Assembly: GCA_030435675.1 (NCBI GenBank)
Contig: CM059621.1
Location: 9,858,001 to 9,922,000 of the forward strand
From: Steinernema hermaphroditum
Lineage: Eukaryota > Nematoda > Chromadorea > Rhabditida > Steinernematidae
Reading direction: 5' to 3'
Length of the DNA stretch: 64,000 bases
In this document: piece by piece, positions 10,018 through 19,350 of the stretch
Layout of the letters: each line of letters begins with the position of its first letter
How positions within the stretch are numbered: position 1 is the stretch's first letter
Program-made: the position numbers and the translations under genes
The notes under the pieces: generated by a model
Databases searched by the model: none
The model's input: only the letters and a program-made list of their open reading frames with translations
What the model was told of the DNA's origin: nothing

Positions 10018-11550
10018 TCAGCGGCGCAGATGAAGCTTGAGTCGTAAGATTGACGGCCTAAATCGTTTAGTTGGAAATAGCACAACTTGTGCATCAATGA
10101 GTATCTTCAGTTCCTCCTCATTTCTTTCATTATAGTGCCGCAATTTATCACCAGAGTGGGTGCTCTTCAAACCGTCTAACACATAAGTGTTATTACGGGT
10201 GACTTCGATTATCTTGAACGGCCCTTCCCTATTAAATTCCAAGGAACGACCTTTAGACTTCGCTTTATTCTCGTTAACTTTTGTCACGAGGTCGCCAACT
10301 TTATATTCAGTCGGTTTGTGCTTCCGATCGTAATAATCTTTATATGTTTTTTGCTCTTTTTTTATGTTGTCTCGCGCTTGAAGCCTCGTTTTATTTAAAC
10401 AAACTAGCTCCTTGAAGCGCTGTTCAACGTAATCGCCATCTTCAAAAAATTCTTCTGTGACCGGTTCTTCTACTTCCTTCTCTACAGTAAGATGAGATGG
10501 TAATCGCATCTGATAACCGGTCAAGAGCTCCAGAGGCGACTTCTTTGTAGCTCTGTTTTTTATTGAGCGAATGGCCATAAGTGCCATGGGAAGTTGCAGA
10601 TCCCAGTCTTCCACATTGTCAAGCATCTTTAGAAGCTTTTCCTTCACGGTGCGGTTCATCCTCTCGACCAAACCGTTCGTCTCCGGATGACAGGGAGTTG
10701 AAAAGCGATGTTGAACTCCGAGCTTCTCGCATAAGATACGGTCCAATGTATTTCGGAACTCCGAGCCTTGATCGGTTATTATTGCTTTTGGAACGCCGAA
10801 AAGGCAAATAATATCACTCATGAAGAAATCGGCGATTTCGACTGCGCACTTGGACTCTATCGCTTTCGCGAATGGATACTTTGTGAAGTAATCCATCGCT
10901 ACGACAATATACTTCTTTTGGCGCTTAGAACGGTTAGTGATCGTCACTAGATCGAGTCCGTACTGTGTAAAGAACAATTATATTCTGTTGGAAAGTGCGC
11001 ACCATACCATAACAGATGGCGCTTTTGGAGGTGCGATTGGACGAAGCTCATTACATTGCAGCTTCTTAGCCGATCGATTCATCTGGCATTGGTGGCATGA
11101 ATCAATAAAGTGAAGGACATCCCTTCGCATATTGTTCCAGTCAAAACTGAAAACATAATTGTTGTGCTTGTGATTGAACATGTATTTTAGCACCTCCTTT
11201 TCAAGTTGTCAACACATGCATCTCGTCCTCCATGTCCTGTTTCCAAGTGAGCTTTTTGAATCGTAGCTGCTTTCGCCTCTCTTTACCACACACTTGACCG
11301 TTTCTGAACAATGGAGGGACATGTGGTTCACGATCGCAGTACACTCACCTCCTTTCCGATACAACTTATTATCCTTGAACTGATAATTTCTAGCCTAAAG
11401 CACAAGGAGTCGCCGTGGACCTTTACCCTCTCTACGGTTCTCGTTGCTCTTCAATAAGTGTAGGATGTCATCATAGTCTTCCGCACACATTCCACCGTAC
11501 TCGTACTCCATCTTGACTGATTCGTTCGTTATTTCGTTAGTCATGTTATT
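10018..11550 (-). pseudogene. Ginger DD35E integrase/transposase, frameshifted
   Basis: The core (10018-10977) has the rve integrase fold: VVAMDYFTKYPF (first Asp), IITDQGSEFRN (second Asp), and HPETNGLVERMNRTV (Glu), with 35 residues between second Asp and Glu. A GPY/F-like module, REGPFKIIEVTRNNTYVLDG, follows. Upstream, 10978-11193 carries the second half of an H2C2 zinc finger (HFIDSCHQCQ). The part before it (11200-11550) is in other frames, with RNYQFKDNKLYRKGG and a HLETGHGGRDA-like His segment separated by a stop. At least two frameshifts and one stop break the gene. It would cut and join the element's TIRs. Confidence 0.75.
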
Positions 11551-11639
11551 CCCTGTAAAGAGAATATTCATCGAAAATACCGATGAGTGGCTCTGTGGGT
11601 TCCCTAAGAGGCCTATGTCGTCATGAACTACCGTAACCC

Positions 11640-11800
11640 AGATTCCCTTAAATCATATTTATAATATAAAACATAAATACAATCTTAAACATTTAAATAC
11701 AAATAAAATACAATTTTACACATTTAAATACAAAATAGAAATATAAATTTAAATAATTAAATACAAAATAAATATAACTTTTAATATTTCTTCTTTTTCG
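11640..11800. repeat. AT-rich imperfect tandem repeat
   Basis: Very AT-rich DNA with repeats of an ACATTTAAATACAAAATA-like unit (about 11655-11775). It lies near the right end inside the Ginger element and contains no coding signal. Confidence 0.6.
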
Positions 11801-12284
11801 GTTCTTCGTCTTCTTCTTCGACTTCTTCTTCGCCTTGTGGCCCTGAAAGTAAGAAATATCAGAAACGATGATCATACAATCACGCTATGCACACGCAGCT
11901 TGAAATCAGCACGAATAGAAATAGAAAGTAGGAGCACAAGATTCGAAATTGATAAGAACTCCGCCAGCGAGCGTCAATTTTTTCATGCAGACAAGCACAG
12001 CTTTCCCGTCGTCCCACAGCGCCACTCATCGGTACAATTTAAACCACGTCATTCACGCAAAACACGAAAATACATCGATAATCGAAACAATCACAAACAA
12101 ATCCAATTCTGGATTATCGCAAAAGTGCATACGGACGAGAAAAACGAAAGTCATTGTATCAAAAGACTGGACAGATGACAAAAAAGGAACGAAAGGGCGA
12201 AAATGTGAATTATCCAATTGGTCCTGGCACGAAAGGATTACGGTAGGCGTTGATTTTGGCTAAGCGTCGATTTTGGCTGCCACA

Positions 12285-12793
12285 ACGGTAAAAGTTATGC
12301 CGTGCGCGCGGGGCAAAGGAGTGGTTACACTCCGCGGCATAGTATAACCACCATTATAATGGATTGCTCCGTATGTTTACGATTGCATATTTCACGGCGT
12401 GTCAGCATAAGGTAGATTAGTTCACGAAAGCGTCCGCCGTTTCGTGGCAGGACCTGGTCGCTTTCTGGGTAGTTTTTGGCCTATCATTCCGTGCGGATCA
12501 GTCCATTCGCACTAATTCCGATGGCAAATCACTAATGAAGTCGAAAGCTATCGATTGATACCAAAATATCAAAAATCCCAAAAATTTGACTTTTTTCGGT
12601 CATTTTTCGACCTCTTTTTTAACTTATCTCGACACTCAGGACATTAGAACGAAATTCATATGTTGAATTTGTGTGTTAGAGTACGCTGAACATTTTGCGT
12701 ACCGACTGAGCAAAAAATACGCTATCTACGAAAAGTTATTTCGCACTTACGACAGGCCGTTTTTTGCGAAAAACGACGATTTCAGTAGTAATA
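12285..12793. other. Non-coding DNA between Ginger and Harbinger-1
   Basis: No gene is visible. About 12640-12770 contains degenerate sequence of a dispersed repeat family also seen at 15590, 20970 and 27960 (shared pieces such as GAACATTTTGCG). The G+C-rich start (12295-12345) has a short imperfect inverted repeat around ATGCCG...CGGCAT. Confidence 0.4.
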
Positions 12794-12799
12794 CTACGG

Positions 12800-12985
12800 C
12801 CACGATCGCTGCGTCCTGCGTCGTGCGTCGTGCGTCCTGCGTCGTGGGGTGGCCACGATCGCTGCGTCGTGCGTCGCGCTCCGTGCGTCCTGCGTCGTGC
12901 GTCGCTCGCTGCGTCGTGCGTTTTTTGGAGGGTGGCCACGATCGCTGCGTCGTGCGTCCTGCGTCGTGCGTCCTGCGTTTTTTAC
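12800..12985. repeat. Left minisatellite arm of Harbinger-1
   Basis: Tandem degenerate units of about 8-16 bp (GCGTCCTGCGTCGTGCGTCG type), interspersed with GGTGGCCACGATCGCTGCGT blocks. Complementary in type to the right arm at 15345-15580. Confidence 0.85.
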
Positions 12986-13140
12986 AATTCTTCGTGGGTG
13001 GCCCAACTTCCAAGGACAGATTGGCACAACTCTCGATGCTACCGTAGTACCCCAGGGGTTTTCGACATTCTCCTGCGCGGTCTACTTTGTGGTGTAGGCT
13101 TGGATCCTTGAATGTGCTGTAACTGTGTACTGTTTCAGTA

Positions 13141-13854
13141 TGTCAGATCTCAACGCGAGGATAATCGAGTTGGTTCAAGAGCAGTAAGTGCTGTACAACA
13201 AGTCAGATCCGAATTATATGAAGGCGGTTTACAAGAATAATATTTGGAACGCAATGCGAAGCACCCTTGCCGACGAGGGATTCGCTGTCGATATAGACAG
13301 CTTGAAGAAAAAGTGGCGAAGCTTGCGTGATCGATACAAAAAGCTGAAGAAAGCGGGACCATCCGGAAGCAGCGCTGAAGTCCGCGAGGAGCAGCAGAGC
13401 TGGCCTTATTATGAAGCGCTCCGCTTCACTGATGCATACGACGAGGATCGTGAATCGTCAGTTCAGGAGAAATGTGGATTTACTTATCCTGACCAATTCT
13501 AGGATTTCCTGCGCAGTTCCGTCTTCGTTGTCAGCGGTTTCTTTGAGCGAGTCGGAAGACGATCTCTTCTCCAGTTCGCCGGCCCCCAAGAGAACGAAGC
13601 GAAGCCGAAAAGCCGAAGAGGATGTGAATCAGTTGCTTCAAAAAGCAAATTCATGTTTGGAACAAGTTTTGGCCCCAGCAACTGATGACTGCGAACTATT
13701 TGGACAGACTGTCGCCGCGACACTTCGACGTTTCCCCCTTCAAGCGCGAGAGTACGCCAAGGTCGAAGTTCAGCGATTGCTGTACAATTTGGAGTTTCCT
13801 TCGCAAAGACCTGCCGAGGTTCCATCCGAGCATTTCTTTTACACTGATATGTGA
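13141..13854 (+). pseudogene. MADF/Myb-SANT-like DNA-binding protein of Harbinger-1
   Basis: The reading MSDLNARIIELVQEQ, then LYNKSDPNYMKAVYKNNIW, then VDIDSLKKKWRSLRDRYKK is a MADF domain. A second exon from about 13515 gives a Ser/Glu-rich linker and a helical tail (VNQLLQKANSCLEQVL...). In PIF/Harbinger elements this second protein binds the TIRs and helps transposase enter the nucleus. A TAA stop lies in frame at 13183-13185, in the middle of the MADF start, between EQ and VLYNK. I could not find an intron that avoids it, so I call the gene broken, though an unusual splice remains possible. Confidence 0.65.
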
Positions 13855-13974
13855 TTTAATGTTGTTACCATTGCCATGAAACGTTTGTTGCCATGTCGTA
13901 TAGTCTTGGTTCGTGGTGATTTCCAGATGTTACCGTAATCATTCTGTTGTGCTAAAGCCAACCTCTGATTTCAG

Positions 13975-15266
13975 ATGAATATACGAAAAAAACGAATTGC
14001 TGCCGCCCTTGTGGTCCAGCAAGCGTTACTGGTCCTCAAGAAGAGTCAGATCAAGAAGCGTCGATTCGGAGTGCACGAAATCTGCCGGGATCGGTCAACA
14101 TTGGGCGAATTCTTCCACCTTCTACCGCAACTAAAGAAGGACGATGCGAAGTTTTTTGAGTACTTGAGGATGAAGCGAAGTACCTTCGAGAAGCTGCTCG
14201 GTCTGGTGGAGCCAGATCTCAAACCGAAGATGCAGAAGAAGATGAGCATTTTGCCGGAACAGATGCTCGTAATAACTCTTCGATTCCTTGCGACTGGGAT
14301 GTCGTTCCGCAGTCTTCATTTTGCCTTTCGTCTTGGACGGTACGTTTTTTGATGCGGCATACTAGTTCTTGCTGTTTTAAGATCCACCATAGCGAATACC
14401 GTCCGGGAAACGTGTCGTGTTCTTCTGAACTCGCTGAAATCGTACGTGACGTTCCCGTCATCTCCATCCCAGTGGAAAGCGATCAGCGCTGAGTTTCAAA
14501 GACGGTGGGACTTCCCGCATGTTCTGGGTAAGAAATGCCTCTTGACTAGTAAATTACAAGTGATTTAGGATGCATAGACGGGAAGCACATTCATGTCAAC
14601 AAGCCTATGAAGTCTGGAAGCCTCTACTTCAACTTCAAAGGAGGATTTTCAACAGTCCTTCTGGCCGTTTGTGACGCGCGCTATCGCTTTTTATACTATG
14701 ACGTCGGCTGCTACGGTCATCAGCACGATAGCCATGTGTTCGCCCGAAGTTCGCTTGGTAAAGGGATCGAAGACAATAGCATCGCCTTTCCCGAAGATGA
14801 ACCTTTTCGATCAGATGGTCAGAACATACCGTATTTCTTTCTTGGCGACGGTGGTTTCCCGCTAAGCAGTCGATTAATGAAGCCGTTTTCCGGAAATACG
14901 AAGCCAGAAGAGGCTACGTTCAACTTCCGGCTTTCTCATGCCCGAAATGTCATCGAAAATGCGTTTGGTATTCTTTCGGCTCGATGGAGAATTCTGCTTA
15001 AGGATATTGAAACAAGCGTCGATCTTTCGGATCTCATTGTCGCTTCCTGCATCCACCTGCACAATTTCATTATGGAGGAGGAATCGCCTGGAGCTCCACG
15101 AAACGAAGAAGCCAGCGAAAATTTGAGACTCCAGTCAGCGCCTGTCCAACCTCTGCGATCATCGTCTGCCACTGTTATCGCTCGCAATGTTCGCAATTAT
15201 CTGATGGACTTCTTCGAAAACGAAGGCGCAGTACCGTATCAACACTCGCGGGTGATATTCTTTTGA
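13975..15266 (+). CDS. PIF/Harbinger DDE transposase
   Basis: Three exons with introns of ~42 nt (about 14341-14382 and 14528-14568) give a continuous HARBI1-like protein. The helical N-terminus includes FFEYLRMKRSTFEKLLGLV and LRFLATGMSFRSL. The catalytic core has GCIDGKHIHV (first Asp), FLGDGGFPL (second Asp) and ARNVIENAFGIL (Glu). The end, CIHLHNFIMEEE, is typical of the family. The start ATG follows a TTTCAG acceptor directly. I see no stop or frameshift after splicing, so this transposase may be functional even though its MADF partner looks damaged. Confidence 0.85.
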
Positions 15267-15344
15267 CGTGATCTTGGTTGTGATGTTTTGATACAATAAA
15301 TGACCCACAGTTTACAGTAGCTCATTAGAACGCATCGGATGACG

Positions 15345-15580
15345 CAGGGGGGTGGCCACGACCGCAACGCAGCGACCAGAAGACGCAGGACGCAAGACGC
15401 ACGACGCTGCCGCACGACGCAGCGATCGTGGCCACCTCAGCAAAAACGCGCGACGCAGGACGCACAACGCAGGACGCACGACGCAGGACGCAGCGATCGT
15501 GGCCACCCTCCAAAAAACGCATGACGCAGCGAGCAACGCACGACGCAGGACGCACGACGCACGACGCAGCGATCGTGGCC
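15345..15580. repeat. Right minisatellite arm of Harbinger-1
   Basis: Tandem GACGCACGACGCAGGACGCA-like units, the complement of the left arm. It includes several GCAGCGATCGTGGCCAC blocks. It is longer than the left arm and the unit order differs, as expected for unequal exchange or slippage. Confidence 0.85.
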
Positions 15581-15589
15581 GTAGCATAA

Positions 15590-16056
15590 ATTGCTGATTT
15601 CTCTGCGAATAATGCATGATATCAAAATTTATATGTTGAAGTTGTGCGCCATTGTCTCCTGAACATTTTGCGCACCGAACGGCCACGAGGCACGTAAGAT
15701 TGAGAAAGTTATTTCGCTTGTAAGCTAGGTGATTTTGAGCTAACATGAAAGTGTCAGAAAGTCAGAACTTCGACCGTTTTTCGAACGGTTTTGTATTTCA
15801 CTAATGGAATGCGTGGTGCTGATCATTTTGCGGACAAAACGGGCACTGTTACCGATCATAATCGGTGCAAATCTGAAAATACGAGTAACTGAAGATCTGG
15901 CAAGACCGGTGTCCTAACGTGTGACATTTACTACTCGGCCGCGGACGGAAAAATGAGCCATTTGACACACCGTGATTTTCCTTTTCAACACGAACACTCG
16001 AACTTTACCGCTCAAAAGAAATTTGAACGTGAGGGTCGTGCCGGGAGCCTCCCTAG
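15590..16056. repeat. Arm of large inverted repeat (family R), left
   Basis: Complementary to 20764-21490, apart from two insertions in the right copy. Shared blocks include AAATTGCTGATTTCTCTGCG, AAGTTGTGCGCC...GAACATTTTGCGCACC and AACACGAACACTCGAACTTT. The pair encloses the 4.7-kb stretch that holds the tandem repeat, a foldback and the MULE. The same family appears in fragments at 18085-18545, 22640-22830 and 27720-28230. Confidence 0.7.
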
Positions 16057-16447
16057 AACTGGATATAGGGCTCGCGGGCGACCACCAACATCGATTTTTT
16101 CGAAACGGATACTCGAATTTTCGTCATGGATTCAATCAATTCCATGGATGTGCGCACGGAAGGAGATCACGATCCAGGCGTCGTCTCCAAAGTGGAAATC
16201 GCGCGTGGTGCGTCAAGGTTTGTTGAACAATATAGTTCGTACGCTCGCCGACTTACAAGGGAACATCCCCAAGTGATAGTTGCAGATTGAAATGAAATGT
16301 GGTGCAACGGATAGAGGAGATCTTAGGAAGACGAGCGCACACAAGACGCGCTGCCCATATGCACACTGGCTACCGTAAGCAGGCCCCCGAAATATGAAAA
16401 ATAACGGCAGTGGCGACTAGTACGATGAAATTTCCTCATTTTGACGT

Positions 16448-16512
16448 GTCTGCGTGGTCCAGCGGTAGTGCTCTGAGCCACCAGTCAACGGTGTCGGGTT
16501 CGACCCCCACAG
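16448..16512 (+). other. tRNA-like sequence, degenerate
   Basis: GTGGTCCAGCGGTAGTGCTC resembles an A box and GGGTTCGACCCC a B box, at tRNA-like spacing. The T stem does not close properly and no acceptor stem is visible. This is more likely a tRNA-derived SINE or tRNA pseudogene than a working tRNA. Confidence 0.35.
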
Positions 16513-16739
16513 AGAATCTTCTATTTTTCGATTTGCTTTCTTTTCAACGAAAACTGTACATTATTATGTTTCCTGGTGTTCACCATCACTGGTTCTTGCC
16601 TTGCTTCAAATATAGCTTAAAAAGCCCTTTGGAGAAATCGAAACTGGCAACTCAAGTTTCACCTTTGTGGTGAAGCTGTTTTTCATTCTTTCGCGTTCCT
16701 ATCTGTTTTGCTAATCATCTCAGGACGTGAAATGGAATG

Positions 16740-16835
16740 AACCAAAAAATGTTGGCTGGGATGAGTGTCGAACCCCGATCCCCCAGAACGGTAACCAAGA
16801 CACTATCCAGCTCGACCATACAAACAGCTGGTGCT
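16740..16835 (-). other. tRNA-like sequence, degenerate (minus strand)
   Basis: On the minus strand TGGTCGAGCTGGATAGTGTC resembles an A box and GGGGTTCGACAC a B box. The arms are imperfect and I cannot fold a full cloverleaf. Interpreted as a tRNA relic. Confidence 0.3.
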
Positions 16836-17116
16836 CCGCCAACATCACATCACGCGATCGTCGCGGTACATTGCGAATTCAGGGATTTCGTTGCGGGACC
16901 ACAATCGACCCACCAGGATAGCCGTCAGGATCCTTACGAAAATCGCCGTGGTAACGTGAAGAACTACCGCCAACATTCACCCAAGCCCCAGGGCAAAAAG
17001 AATTAAGGCGCGCTAACGGGCCCGGCGATCGTTCTACACATATCTGCTTGCTACTTGTTGTTACGGTTATATTGATAAACCCGGCTGCGCGCGAATTCGC
17101 GCCCTCCAGGTACTAA

Positions 17117-17430
17117 AAGCCAATTAGCCTGTAGCCCTGCGGGCGGCAAGATTAGCGCTCATGGATAGGGCTGAAGTTGGAGCCAAAAAACTGTAGCCCT
17201 GCGGGCGGCAAGATTGGCGCTCATGCAAAAAGCTGAAGTTGGGGCCAAAAACTGTAGCCCTGCGGGCGGCAAGACACCATAGCCCTGCGGGCGGCAAGAT
17301 TGGCGCTCATGGATAGGGCTGAAGTTGGGGCCAAAAACTGTAGCCCTGCGGGCGGAAAAACACCAATAGCCCTGCGGGCGGCAAGATTGGCGCTCATGTA
17401 AATGGCTAAAGTGGGCGAAAAAACTGTAAA
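17117..17430. repeat. Tandem repeat with ~65-70-bp unit
   Basis: About five imperfect units, each starting TGTAGCCCTGCGGGCGGCAA, followed by GATTGGCGCTCATG, a GGCTGAAGTTGGGGCC block and AAAAAC. Some units are shortened to only the first block. No coding frame is preserved across units, so this looks like a young satellite-type array. Confidence 0.8.
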
Positions 17431-17564
17431 GTTTCAGGAAACTCGAATCGAAAACACTGCTGGTTACAAAATAGGCAAAAAATCACTCAAAAACAGCAAA
17501 AAAACTCAAAGCCTAGCATCACCAGAGAGATAGTGGAAGTAGAGCAATACCATCTCAACTGTCT

Positions 17565-17635
17565 GTGTGGCTCATTGCGAACGTTCTCTGTTTGTAAGCG
17601 GGCGGTGTCGGGTTCGATTCCCCTCGGGGTCCTTA
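17565..17635 (+). other. tRNA-like sequence, degenerate
   Basis: GTGTCGGGTTCGATTCCCCT contains a good B box (GGTTCGATTCC) in the same context (GGTGTCGGGTTCGA) as the copy near 16490. The A-box part is poor. The shared context suggests related retroposed copies. A short (AC)n run follows at about 17671-17687. Confidence 0.35.
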
Positions 17636-17945
17636 TTTTGTGTGGGTGTTTCCGGCGTGCGCACGGAAAAACACACACACACACACAGACCAACGGACCC
17701 GTCGGTTCTCCATTTATATATAGGGGATGTTACTTCCATATATGTGGTCGTCTGTGCATCACCAATCAGTACGAGTGCTCTACCGACGTCGTTCTTCTCG
17801 TTTTATTCGACGACCACTGCCATCTTTCGCCTGCAGCAACCCGATAGACGTGAGATTACTGTAAGCGCCTACTCCTCGAAAAACTGCAAAATCGAGGTTG
17901 GTGGTCGCCTGCGAGCCCTATACCCAGTTTTAGGGGGTATTGCCT

Positions 17946-18662
17946 AGTTTGTTGAACCATTTGGTACATCCGATTTGGTACAGGGTGATCGTGCCAGGAC
18001 CACGAATTGGTACATTGGTATTAATCGTACGTTCATATCGATTTGGTACACCAGCGCAGAGCAGTCGTGCCAGGACCACGAATTGTTACAGTAAATGTCA
18101 CACATTCGGACACCGATTTAGCCAGATCTTCCTTAACTCGTTTAGTGCGATTTGCAGCAATTATGATAGGCAGTAGTGTTCTCGTTGTCCGCATGATTTT
18201 CAGCGAGACGCATTCCACTATTGAAACCCAAAACCAATCGAATTTTAATGAAAATTTAACAAATCTCTGGTATTTTCATGAAAGTCCATGAAAGCCAAAA
18301 AAAAAGAAAGAAAGTCAATTCGCAATGAAGTCGTCCACGCAAAATGCTCAGCAGAGAATTTGCCATAGATTCACCTGTTGGATTTTTATTTAATGTCCTG
18401 CGTGTCGAGAAAAGTTCGAAAAGCTGTCAAAATACGGTTCAAAAAAGTCGAAAGTTTCTTCAGTAACTCGTATCTTCAGATGCGGACCGATTATGATTGG
18501 TAACGGTGCTCCTGTTGTCTGCAAAATGATCAGCACCGCGCACTCTGTACCAATTCAAAACGAACGTATGGCATTCGCTGTACCAATTTGCGGGGGTAAT
18601 CCTAGCACGATTACCCTGTGGTGTACCAAATCACGAAGGTACGAGCTTCATTGTTCAACAAA
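17946..18662. repeat. Foldback repeat with GTTTGTTGAAC ends
   Basis: The left end is GTTTGTTGAACCATTTGGTA and the right end is complementary (TTGTTCAACAAAC). The inner arms share GATTTGGTAC and GGGT(A)ATCGTGC blocks in inverse order. The middle contains family-R fragments (18085-18250, 18345-18545). It abuts the MULE target duplication. Confidence 0.55.
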
Positions 18663-18671
18663 CCAGGACGC

Positions 18672-18805
18672 GGGTCGATGACAACTCATACCAGGACAAC
18701 TCATACCAGGACAACTCATACCAGGACAACTCATACCAGGACAAGTCATACCACGGACAGCTCATACCATAGACAACTCATACCAGGACAACTCATACCA
18801 TGTCA
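18672..18805. repeat. Tandem ~15-bp repeats in left MULE arm
   Basis: Units of GACAACTCATACCAG repeat in a row, with variants such as GACAAGTCATACCAC. Similar in layout, but not in sequence, to the GGGATGAGTTGTCT array of the MULE at 39613-40808. The two unit types share GA(C/T)AACTCAT(A/C)CC, so they are related families. Confidence 0.85.
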
Positions 18806-19083
18806 GGCATGGAACAAATCTGCCTGAATTTTTAGAGCCTATTGACGGATTTTTTTTGGATTCCGAGAACGATGGTAGCTATTCACGTCAAATGCTCGTT
18901 TCCAAGAGCGCATCCACGAACAAGCGATCATAAAGATGGAGAAGAAGTATTAGTGGCTCGTTGGTCGGCAACAATCACAAAGAAATCACTCAGGAACTCC
19001 AAGAACCTGGTCGTGTCGTGTCCCCTTTGCGGTTGTGTTCTTGGAGTATTTGGAGTATTACTGACACATTTATCCTTTCAGAA

Positions 19084-19350
19084 CATGGCCTTGTTCATTA
19101 CATCGCAGCGTGGAGGAGAAAGGCTGGTATATAACGGATACAGCTACAGCAAGCATCGAACAAAGGATGACAAGACTTTCTGGAGATGTGAACGGTTCCG
19201 AAAGCCGAAGTTCTGTAGAGGAAGAGCCGAGTCTGTAGGAGGCAATGTGATTGAGAAGCAGGCGCACAACCACGAGCCCTCTCCTCAAAAGTGCGAAGCG
19301 GCGGAAATTTCAGCAAGAATCAAGGAAGCCGCGGCAACATCAACAGAAAT
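19084..19350 (+). pseudogene. FLYWCH zinc-finger N-terminus of MULE protein
   Basis: From the ATG after a CTTTCAG acceptor the frame reads MALFITSQRGGERLVYNGYS, YSKHRTKDDKTFWRCERFRK, then PKFCRGRA...KQAHNHEPS. The F-L/Y-W-C-H pattern with two Cys (WRC, FC) and HxH is a FLYWCH finger, which in nematodes is common at the N-terminus of MULE transposases. After ...ARIKEAAATSTEM the similarity stops where the mariner-like fragment begins, so the DDE domain is missing and the gene is broken. Confidence 0.75.

Larger units (their letters stand above)
3475..12284 (-). mobile_element. Ginger-type DNA transposon with OTU protease and integrase, interrupted by nested elements
   Basis: The outer ends form a ~51-bp terminal inverted repeat (TIR) starting TGTTG (left) and TGTGG (right, complement), 2 mismatches by eye. 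They are flanked by a perfect 4-bp duplication ACGG at 3471-3474 and 12285-12288. The left TIR is split after 21 bp by a palindromic MITE and resumes at 9076. Coding content on the minus strand is an H2C2 zinc-binding piece plus DD35E integrase (10018-11193 and upstream) and an OTU-type cysteine protease (9232-9846), with no reverse transcriptase. TGTNR termini, 4-bp duplication and a Gypsy-like integrase without RT match the published description of Ginger transposons. The integrase is frameshifted, so this copy is probably dead. Confidence 0.78.
12794..15584 (+). mobile_element. PIF/Harbinger transposon with minisatellite arms (Harbinger-1)
   Basis: Inverted ends read CTACGGCCACGATCGCTGCG (left) and the complement ending GGCCGTAG at 15584. 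Just inside them lie arms of tandem GCGTCCTGCGTCGT-like units on both sides. The element carries the two genes typical of PIF/Harbinger, a MADF (Myb/SANT-like) DNA-binding protein and a DDE_4 transposase. I could not find a clean 3-bp TWA duplication (left flank ATA, right flank CAT), so the exact ends are uncertain. Confidence 0.82.

Noticed and set aside
10018..11550. Gypsy LTR retrotransposon
   Set aside because: No RT, RNase H, protease or LTRs lie in the expected positions. The ends are inverted, not direct, with TGTNR termini and a 4-bp duplication.
12736..13111. Several overlapping Arg/Thr- or Cys/Val-rich frames as genes, and 15312-15746 likewise
   Set aside because: They are translations of the minisatellite arms of Harbinger-1 in different frames and have no start, splice or domain support.
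16448..16512. Functional tRNA gene
   Set aside because: The B box is good but the T stem has mismatches and no matching acceptor stem can be folded.
17110..17430. CRISPR-like array (repeat blocks with spacers)
   Set aside because: The 'spacers' are themselves repeated, the unit is ~65-70 bp, and the genome is eukaryotic. It is a tandem satellite.
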